Below the pieces are notes generated by a model. It did no database searches. It saw nothing but the letters and a program-made list of their open reading frames with translations, and was not told the origin of the DNA. 27,957 nucleotides of DNA, taken from contig JBAZKV010000022.1 in NCBI GenBank assembly GCA_041650635.1, forward strand, positions 1 through 27,957. Reading direction: 5' to 3'. This DNA is from Candidatus Margulisiibacteriota bacterium. GTDB lineage: Bacteria; Margulisbacteria; WOR-1; JAKLHX01; JBAZKV01. Position 1 is the first letter of the stretch. Each line of letters starts with the position of its first letter. Below, piece after piece: positions 16,282 to 20,895 of the stretch. Made by a program: the position numbers and the translations under genes.

Positions 16282-16833
16282 ATGAAAAGATCCAATAAGG
16301 TTGATGAGGGTGTTGAAAAATCCAACAGCCAAACAATTATACCTATCGAGATCATAGAAAACAGGATATTTCTGATCAGAGGATAAAAAGTCATGCTTGA
16401 TAATGATCTTGCTGAATTGTACGGGGTAGAAACAAAGAACTTTAAAAGAGCTGTCAGAAGAAATATTTTCCGTTTTCCGCATGATTTCATGATCAAACTT
16501 ACGATTGAAGAACAAAGTGCTTTAAGGTGCCATTTTGGCGCCTTAGAAAGAGGCAAACATTCAAAATATTTGATGTACGCTTTTACGGAACAGGGCATCT
16601 CAATGCTGTCCAGCGTTTTGAGCAGCAGAAGGGCTATATCCGTGAATATCCAGATCATGAGAACTTTCACAAAATTAAGAGCAATGTTATCTGGATATAA
16701 AGAGTTAAGAGAAAAGATTGAGGAAATGGAAAAGAAATATGACGGACAATTCAAGATCGTTTTTGAAGCTTTGAAGGAAATGCTATATGAAAAGGAAAAG
16801 CCAAAAGCAAAAATCGGTTTTTTAAGGGATTAA
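16282..16833 (+). pseudogene. ORF6N-domain protein interrupted by one in-frame TAA
   Basis: An ATG at 16282 with a good ribosome site (AAAGGAGGG) opens a frame ending FLIRG at codon 34. A TAA (16384-16386) then interrupts, and the same frame continues KVMLDNDLAELYGVETKNF and on to 16833. Family members normally read IRGQKVMLD at this point, so the TAA stands where Gln is expected: a single C-to-T change from CAA. The rest is intact: RFPHDFMIKLT, the AFTEQGISMLSSVL motif and a C-terminal coiled coil. ORF6N/KilA-N proteins are DNA-binding regulators common in phages and mobile islands. AGAGGA sits before the ATG at 16393, so a 146-residue product lacking the first part could still be made. Confidence 0.8.
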
Positions 16834-16857
16834 ACTGGACGATTAGCCACGGGTTTG

Positions 16858-16866
16858 TGATATAAT
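16858..16866 (+). promoter_or_regulatory. Extended -10 promoter candidate for tRNA-Asn
   Basis: TGATATAAT fits the extended -10 form (TGnTATAAT) and needs no -35, of which none is visible. A second TATAAT lies at 16873-16878. The same TGATATAAT occurs in the HTH/SIR2 operon promoter. The tRNA begins about 90 bases downstream because a repeat element lies between. Confidence 0.4.
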
Positions 16867-16874
16867 TTTGTTTA

Positions 16875-16969
16875 TAATCCCCTGTAGCCCATCGACTCGC
16901 GCTTCGACAGGCTCAGCGCTCGCTCGGGGCTTAGAGGATAATTGTTTGGGAGTGGTAATCCCCTGTAGC
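16875..16969. repeat. 14-bp direct repeat (tRNA 5' end) flanking an inserted palindromic repeat
   Basis: TAATCCCCTGTAGC occurs at 16875-16888 and again at 16956-16969, where it forms the first bases of tRNA-Asn. Between them lie TCGAC...GGCTCAG...CTCGCTCGGGG words of the dispersed palindrome family. This looks like an insertion with target duplication at the tRNA 5' boundary. Confidence 0.6.
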
Positions 16970-17031
16970 TCAATCGGTAGAGCACCTGACTGTTAATCAG
17001 GTTGTTGCTGGTTCGAGTCCAGCCGGGGGAG
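16959..17031 (+). tRNA. tRNA-Asn (anticodon GTT)
   Basis: The 73-nt cloverleaf is complete. Acceptor TCCCCTG pairs with CGGGGGA, with discriminator G. The D arm is GCTC-AATCGGTA-GAGC, the anticodon arm CCTGA-CTGTTAA-TCAGG has GTT at 16992-16994, and the T arm carries GGTTCGAGTCC. No CCA is encoded. Its 3' boundary coincides with the edge of the 213-bp inverted repeat, so it is the likely integration target of the adjacent recombinase element. The recombinase frame runs antisense into it. Confidence 0.96.
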
Positions 17032-18454
17032 AATCTTTTTTGTTGCAAACCATTGTTGATGTTAGGCGGCTTGGAGGCGTCGCAAGATGCCGACAAGCCG
17101 CCTGATCTTTATTATCACCACAAAACTTATGTTCCGCCGGAGGTTCGCGAAGCGGACCGGAGGCGGGCTCTACGCTCTCGGAATACAAAATTTTGACTTC
17201 TATTGTCTCTTTCGAATAAATGACCTTTTCGATGTGCCTTTTCAGTATTTCCCGCTTCTCATATTTACCCGCAAGAGCTGATGCTTTTACAATATTTTCA
17301 AGGGTTTTCATGAAGTTTTCGGCTGAAAAGCCATTTTGCGGTGATCGCACCCCCTGTAGTTCGAGTCCTGCGGTCGTATCCTTCTTTTCATTGTTAAGTC
17401 TAAAAATAAAATCTTCCGCGAACTGTTTGTTCTTTGACATCATGTCGAGATTATTGATGATAAAAGCTTCCAGGCGGTCCGCGCTTATCTGCCTTGTCCC
17501 GCACGCGGAGCAGTCTCTTTTATATGTGCTTGAGCATCTGTAATAGAAATACCGGGTCTGTTTCCCTTTCTTGTGTTTATTGCTGAACACAGAAGACATT
17601 ATCGAGCCGCACTCTTTGCACTCGATCATTCCCGGGAACAGCGTATTATTAAAGGCCTTCCCTCTTTTAATCCGGTATTTCTTGAATTCCTGCGTATCAT
17701 CAAATAGCTTTTGGCTTATTATCGGCTCATGCAATCCGTCATAGATGTTATCCCTGAATTTAATCTTACCCAGATAGATCACGCCTTTTCTTAATATCCA
17801 GGTGATCTCTGATTTTGAGAAGACCTGCTCTTTTCTGTAAAGGATCTTCTTATCTTTGAGCAAGTCATAGATTTTACCGATGGATTTTGTTTCGATAAAA
17901 ACCTTGAATATGGTCCTGACGATCCTTGCTTCATCAGGATTTATGATAAGTCTCTTGTTCTCGAGCTTATATCCGTATGGAGCCGGTCCGCCATGCCAGA
18001 AACCTTTCTTTGCTCTTTCGATCATTTTATCTCTCGTCCTTTCACTGATAAGCTCCCGCTCAAACTGGGCAAAGGTGAGCATTATATTCCTTAACAGCCT
18101 TCCTGACGGCGTCGAAGTGTCAAACCTTTCAGTAACGGATATGAAACTGACATTGTGATTATCAAATATCTCTATGAGGTGATAAAAGTCTTTCGGAGAC
18201 CTTGTCAGCCTGTCGATTTTATAAGCAATTACGGAGTTAATAAGTCCATGTTCTATGTCATAGAGCATTCTTTGAAGGCTTGGCCTTTCAAGACTTGCCC
18301 CTGAATAACCCTGGTCTGAATAAGCGTCATGGATTTCAATATCGTCCTGGCTTTTGATGAACGACTTTATCTTGAGTTCCTGTGCCTCGCATGAATTAAA
18401 CTCTACCTCTGCCTGATTATCGGTAGATACTCTTGTATAGATTGCAGCTTTCAT
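16997..18454 (-). CDS. Large serine recombinase whose reading frame ends inside tRNA-Asn
   Basis: The 485-residue protein has a serine-recombinase catalytic domain (IYTRVSTDNQ with Ser10; YKIDRLTRS; RTRDKM), a recombinase domain (PAPYGYKLEN) and a zinc ribbon (ECKECG ... RDCSACG). It cuts and rejoins DNA through a phosphoserine link and probably moves the element at the tRNA. AAGGAGGT immediately precedes the ATG. It follows a 59-residue Cys-rich gene by 1 bp and is the last gene of the SLOG operon. After about residue 425 the sequence is translated repeat DNA: two hairpins encode EPASGPLREPPAE and ACRHLATPPSRL. The last residues, PAGLEPATT, are antisense tRNA. The functional C-terminus probably ends earlier or tolerates this tail. 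Confidence 0.9.
   Translation of the reverse strand: MKAAIYTRVSTDNQAEVEFNSCEAQELKIKSFIKSQDDIEIHDAYSDQGYSGASLERPSLQRMLYDIEHGLINSVIAYKIDRLTRSPKDFYHLIEIFDNHNVSFISVTERFDTSTPSGRLLRNIMLTFAQFERELISERTRDKMIERAKKGFWHGGPAPYGYKLENKRLIINPDEARIVRTIFKVFIETKSIGKIYDLLKDKKILYRKEQVFSKSEITWILRKGVIYLGKIKFRDNIYDGLHEPIISQKLFDDTQEFKKYRIKRGKAFNNTLFPGMIECKECGSIMSSVFSNKHKKGKQTRYFYYRCSSTYKRDCSACGTRQISADRLEAFIINNLDMMSKNKQFAEDFIFRLNNEKKDTTAGLELQGVRSPQNGFSAENFMKTLENIVKASALAGKYEKREILKRHIEKVIYSKETIEVKILYSESVEPASGPLREPPAEHKFCGDNKDQAACRHLATPPSRLTSTMVCNKKDSPPAGLEPATT
17029..17242. repeat. Long inverted repeat, copy A (tRNA-proximal)
   Basis: This segment is repeated in inverted orientation at 19420-19632. The first about 76 bases from the tRNA end are identical and the rest has scattered differences and small indels. 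It contains two hairpins. One is GGCGGCTTG...CAAGCCGCC with a GCAA tetraloop on an inner stem; the other is CCGCC...GGCGG around GTTCGC-GAA-GCGGAC. Copy A is the 3' end of the intact recombinase gene. Confidence 0.85.
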
Positions 18455-18455
18455 A

Positions 18456-18635
18456 TTATTTACCTCCTTTTATGGTAATTAAGCTTTTCAATTCCTTGAT
18501 CAAAATGTTATGGGATTTAAAACTACTCAATTTCTCTATGTAATCAAGAAATTTTTTGCAGGATACTTTTGCAGAATTACTGCAAGGATAACCAACATGG
18601 CAATAACAACATGGATGAATTGGATATATAGGCAT
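18456..18635 (-). CDS. Small Cys-rich protein of the recombinase operon (59 aa)
   Basis: The 59-codon frame starts MPIYPIHPCCYCHVGYPC, contains Cys at 9, 10, 12, 18 and 26, and ends in a Lys-rich helix (EKLSSFKSHNILIKELKSL). The Cys/His cluster suggests a small metal-binding, perhaps zinc-binding, protein. I know no family for it. Evidence that it is real: an almost ideal ribosome site (AAGGGGGGTGATC) directly before its ATG; a gap of only 2 bp from the SLOG stop and 1 bp to the recombinase ATG; and its own 3' end supplies the ribosome site of the recombinase. A role as accessory or directionality factor for the recombinase is inference. Confidence 0.72.
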   Translation of the reverse strand: MPIYPIHPCCYCHVGYPCSNSAKVSCKKFLDYIEKLSSFKSHNILIKELKSLITIKGGK

Positions 18636-18637
18636 AA

Positions 18638-19165
18638 CTAGATCACCCCCCTTGTATTAAAGACATGACAACGGTAGGCCAGATCAGGCGGAAGCGAAGC
18701 CCCGCCGCCGCAGAGAAACACAATGACCGGAACACCCCGGGAAACAGCCTGACGAACCGTGTAGAGAGAACCGCGTGAAGCGCCATGGAGAAAAGCCACA
18801 ACAACAGAGGACCCGGAAACCAAACGCCTATTGCGGCCAAGAAGAGCAGAAACAGCGACAGGACGAGGAGAACCGGCAGAAGCAGAACCCCAGACAACCT
18901 GACCACCGGCCGCAATGAAACGCCCAATATCAGCCTGCGTGGAAGAAGGAAAACCCGAAACAGAAGCCCAGGCAGAATAAACAACACCGCGGGCAGAAGC
19001 CCCCTGACGCAGAACCGCAGACAAAGCAAACTGATCAGCGCCCACGGCACCACCGGAAGCCACAGAATAACCACGGGACAGAAAAGCAGCCACAACCTGA
19101 TCAACGAGCGGAGCAAAACGGACCGGAAGAGAACGGGACCCGACAACACCAACAAAATGACACAT
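18638..19165 (-). CDS. SLOG/DprA-like Rossmann-fold protein with extreme A depletion
   Basis: The 175-residue protein matches the SLOG (DprA/LOG-like) nucleotide-binding fold: VGVVGSRSLP at the N-terminus, ASGGAVGADQFAL, GRNRRLVSGSSVVVAFL and GVPVIVFLCGGG. SLOG proteins bind nucleotides, nucleotide-derived signals or, as in DprA, single-stranded DNA. AAGGAGG fixes the ATG at 19165. The coding strand is nearly devoid of A: I count 25 in 480 bases (18661-19140). The protein has no Lys and no Glu. Since every stop codon contains A, the other frames are also open, creating false overlapping ORFs. Flanking DNA is not depleted. It heads the operon with the Cys-rich gene and the serine recombinase, and a structured leader precedes it. 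Confidence 0.8.
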   Translation of the reverse strand: MCHFVGVVGSRSLPVRFAPLVDQVVAAFLSRGYSVASGGAVGADQFALSAVLRQGASARGVVYSAWASVSGFPSSTQADIGRFIAAGGQVVWGSASAGSPRPVAVSALLGRNRRLVSGSSVVVAFLHGASRGSLYTVRQAVSRGVPVIVFLCGGGASLPPDLAYRCHVFNTRGVI

Positions 19166-19191
19166 ATGTGACACCTCCTTGAGCTTCAAGT

Positions 19192-19360
19192 AGCATTTCC
19201 CCGCCGCTGTCACCCGTCAGGGGCGTAAGGAGGCAGAGCAAGGACTCTGCCGACTGAAGCAGGGAGCGCAACGGAGCGAGCCCGAACTCTATGTGTCCTT
19301 GGAAAATGTGAGGGCAAGTGAAGTGAAGCGACCTTGACAGCGAAAAAGCGGGGAAATGCT
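19192..19360 (-). ncRNA. Candidate structured leader RNA (about 170 nt) of the SLOG-recombinase operon
   Basis: The ends pair: 19192-19212 with 19335-19360 as a 13-bp helix (AGCATTTCCCCGC) plus an 8-bp helix (CGCTGTCA), separated by a 5-nt bulge. Inside, 19232-19251 forms a 7-bp hairpin (GGCAGAG/CTCTGCC). Its six-base loop is exactly complementary to 19296-19301, suggesting a pseudoknot. A further GGG/CCC plus CGC/GCG hairpin lies at 19262-19283. The segment ends 26 nt upstream of the SLOG ATG. The ribosome site follows a small CTTGA-AGC-TCAAG hairpin, so a leader that controls translation is plausible. A stand-alone RNA or a DNA recombination site is the alternative. I cannot assign it to a known family. 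Confidence 0.45.
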
Positions 19361-19419
19361 ATCATGGAAAAACAGGAGAAGTTACTTAATAGATAGCAGT
19401 GGCCCTTGGATAAGATTTA

Positions 19420-19632
19420 AAAAGGCACATCGAAAAGTGGCATTTATTCGACAGAGGCAATAGAAGTCATTTTTGTATTACGAGAGCGTAGAGCCCGCCT
19501 CCGGTCCGCTTCGCGAACCTCCGGCGGAACATTTGTTTTGCGGTGTTAATAAAGATCAGGCGGCTTGTCGGCATCTTGCGACGCCTCCAAGCCGCCTAAC
19601 ATCAACAATGGTTTGCAACAAAAAAGATTCTC
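19420..19632 (+). pseudogene. Remnant of a second serine-recombinase 3' end (inverted repeat copy B)
   Basis: This is the inverted counterpart of 17029-17242. Read on the plus strand it starts AAAAGGCACATCGAAAAG, equal to the recombinase KRHIEK region. An extra base then shifts the frame, followed by small indels, and the remainder matches the intact gene through the two hairpins up to GATTCTC. Nothing upstream encodes the rest of a recombinase. It is therefore a decayed end of another copy of the element in opposite orientation, or a terminal inverted repeat of the element. The open frame that continues into the 73-bp repeat is not a real gene. Confidence 0.75.
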
Positions 19633-19702
19633 GACCGGCACTGCACTTGCCAACCCTTCGACAAGCTCAGGGCTTTGTTCTTTCTCTATGCATACCTAAC
19701 AC
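19630..19702. repeat. 73-bp perfect inverted repeat, left copy (island boundary)
   Basis: Bases 19630-19702 are the exact reverse complement of 24055-24127. Similarity continues weakly inward (GGATGCC on both sides). The repeat contains CCCTTCGACAAGCTCAGGG. It abuts the end of the recombinase remnant and bounds the AT-rich HTH/SIR2/restriction island. Confidence 0.9.
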
Positions 19703-19725
19703 CTTCGCGGATGCCAACCTCCATA

Positions 19726-19770
19726 TGGCCAGCGCGCACCTTAGCCCCACTAGAATGATTGCGCTGGCCA
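19726..19770. other. Hairpin inside the left island end
   Basis: TGGCCAGCGC (19726-19735) and GCGCTGGCCA (19761-19770) form a perfect 10-bp stem with a 25-base loop. There is no T-run, so it is not an obvious terminator. It lies in the gene-free segment 19633-19843, which otherwise holds only the 73-bp repeat and the operon promoter. Confidence 0.6.
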
Positions 19771-19807
19771 AGTCAAAAACTGTTGATATTTCATCTGTAT
19801 TTGTTTC

Positions 19808-19824
19808 GTGATATAATATATCAC
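19808..19824 (+). promoter_or_regulatory. Extended -10 promoter covered by a 17-bp palindrome (HTH/SIR2 operon operator)
   Basis: The arms GTGATATA and TATATCAC flank a central A. The left half contains TGATATAAT, an extended -10 promoter with consensus TATAAT at 19812-19817. A protein bound here would block the promoter, so autoregulation by one of the HTH proteins encoded 20 bp downstream is likely. No good -35 is present. Confidence 0.65.
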
Positions 19825-19843
19825 TTGTGAATATAGAAGAAAT

Positions 19844-20110
19844 ATGGAAAACATACAACTATCAAAGCTAACTAAAAAGATAGACATAATAGTAAATCTA
19901 CTACTTGAGAAACGACAGAAGGAAAACAAGTATTCAGATGAAGATCAAGCATTATATTTAAGTTCTTTTGGTCTCTCTCCTTCAGAAATAGGCGCTCTGT
20001 TAGCAAAGAGTTCAAATGCCGCAAGGGTTTTACTTGCAAAGTTAAGAAAAAAAGGGCGACTGCAAAAGTATAATCCAATGATAGGAGAAAATTGTGCCAG
20101 AAAAAAATGA
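19844..20110 (+). CDS. Small sigma-factor-like HTH protein 1
   Basis: This is the first gene of the five-gene operon, 88 aa. Layout: an N-terminal amphipathic helix (LSKLTKKIDIIVNLLLEK), a short charged linker, and a helix-turn-helix (GLSPSEIGALLAKSS then NAARVLLAKLRKKG) that resembles sigma region 4 or transposase-type HTH domains. The following three genes encode proteins of the same layout. The ribosome site is weak (AGAAGA). The 3' end overlaps the next gene by 17 bases. It is a candidate DNA-binding repressor of its own promoter, whose palindrome lies 20 bp upstream. It is AT-rich compared with the chromosome. Confidence 0.75.
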   Translation: MENIQLSKLTKKIDIIVNLLLEKRQKENKYSDEDQALYLSSFGLSPSEIGALLAKSSNAARVLLAKLRKKGRLQKYNPMIGENCARKK

Positions 20111-20327
20111 TAAAGAAATCATTGAACGCCTAAATATTATTATTAATTTGCTTCTAAGGATATGCATTGACAAGAAATTGAAATTCACATCAAGAGAACA
20201 AATAAAGATATTGAATGACATAGGGATATCCTCAGGAAATATCGGCAAGATCATTGCTAAAAAAACGCACTATGTTACTGCGAATCTATCGCAAATCAAG
20301 AAAAGGATTAATAACCATAATGTTTGA
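20094..20327 (+). CDS. Small sigma-factor-like HTH protein 2 (GTG start)
   Basis: The 77-residue protein is a divergent paralogue of its neighbours: N-terminal helix (IIERLNIIINLLLR), linker, then HTH GISSGNIGKIIAKKT with a recognition helix HYVTANLSQIKKR. I accept the GTG start because TAGGAG lies 5 bases before it and it overlaps the upstream gene by 17 bases, a typical arrangement for coupled translation. Very basic C-terminus. Function beyond DNA binding is not evident. The four paralogues may form heteromers through their N-terminal helices, which is inference. Confidence 0.72.
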   Translation: MPEKNDKEIIERLNIIINLLLRICIDKKLKFTSREQIKILNDIGISSGNIGKIIAKKTHYVTANLSQIKKRINNHNV

Positions 20328-20374
20328 TTGTAAGCCAAAAAGTATTAATCAAAATTAGCAAACCGGAGGACAAA

Positions 20375-20647
20375 ATGCCAAACATTAAAAGCGAATCGGC
20401 TGATCGTTATGCGGGCATCACTTCTGCTCTTTCCTCACTACAAATAAAACTCGATGCAATTTGTGCAATTCTTCTTAGATTAACAAATGATGAAGCCCTG
20501 GAAAAATGGGAAAAACAAGACAGACCCAATATGGTAAGAATGTTAATTAATCTTGGATTTGACAACAAGGACATCTCAAGAGTCGCAAGTCTCACCTATG
20601 GCTCAGTAGCGAATATTCGTTCAAAGATAAAGGGAAGAATAAAATAA
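20375..20647 (+). CDS. Small sigma-factor-like HTH protein 3
   Basis: The 90-residue product has the layout of its neighbours: N-terminal helix (SSLQIKLDAICAILLRL), linker, HTH GFDNKDISRVASLTY and recognition helix GSVANIRSKIKGR. The frame is open 17 codons upstream, but GGAGG five bases before the ATG at 20375 fixes this start and leaves a 47-bp gap after gene 2, the only gap in the operon. Its TAA overlaps the next ATG by one base (TAATG). Same AT-rich composition as the rest of the island. Confidence 0.75.
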   Translation: MPNIKSESADRYAGITSALSSLQIKLDAICAILLRLTNDEALEKWEKQDRPNMVRMLINLGFDNKDISRVASLTYGSVANIRSKIKGRIK

Positions 20648-20895
20648 TGAATAATCAGGCATCTTTTGACAAAACAAATTTTGATCTCTCATTTGTCGCT
20701 AGACAAATACAACTAACAAATAAATTGTTGGCTATAGTTGCTACGGATAAAGACTTCTCTAGTCATCCCCAAGATCGCCAAATCTCAATTTTAGGAAAAA
20801 TGGGATTTAGGCAGTGTGAATTAGCGGAAATATTTGGCGTAACAAATCAATATATAAACAATGTGTTTCGGAAGTTTAAAATCAAGCGTTCTTGA
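20647..20895 (+). CDS. Small sigma-factor-like HTH protein 4
   Basis: The 82-residue fourth paralogue has N-terminal helix (ARQIQLTNKLLAIVA), linker, HTH GFRQCELAEIFGVTN and recognition helix QYINNVFRKFKIK. It is the most classical of the four, with the spacing of a sigma region 4 HTH. It overlaps gene 3 by one base and the SIR2-like gene by four (TTGA), so its translation is tightly linked to the putative effector. That makes it the best candidate for direct regulation of, or complex formation with, the SIR2 protein. Confidence 0.75.
   Translation: MNNQASFDKTNFDLSFVARQIQLTNKLLAIVATDKDFSSHPQDRQISILGKMGFRQCELAEIFGVTNQYINNVFRKFKIKRS

Noticed and set aside
17100..17175. Integron attC site in the hairpins near GTTAGGC
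   Set aside because: The hairpin carries GTTAGGC on one arm but not the matching GCCTAAC, and no integron integrase is present.
18643..19155. A 170-codon open frame on the minus strand overlapping the SLOG gene in another frame
   Set aside because: It is hydrophobic low-complexity sequence caused by lack of A, and hence of stop codons, on that strand. The SLOG frame has motifs and a ribosome site.
18638..19165. Diversity-generating retroelement target as the cause of A depletion
   Set aside because: There is no reverse transcriptase, template repeat or localised variable region; depletion covers the whole gene. I keep it only as a remote idea.
18785..19171. A 128-codon plus-strand open frame opposite the SLOG gene
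   Set aside because: It is an Arg/Asn/Thr-rich shadow produced by T depletion on the plus strand, with no family features.
19192..19360. Retron msr/msd reading of the structured segment
   Set aside because: The end pairing is retron-like, but no reverse transcriptase is encoded in the window.
19473..19811. A 112-codon plus-strand frame crossing recombinase remnant and island end
   Set aside because: Its first part is the frameshifted recombinase tail and the rest is translated inverted-repeat DNA.
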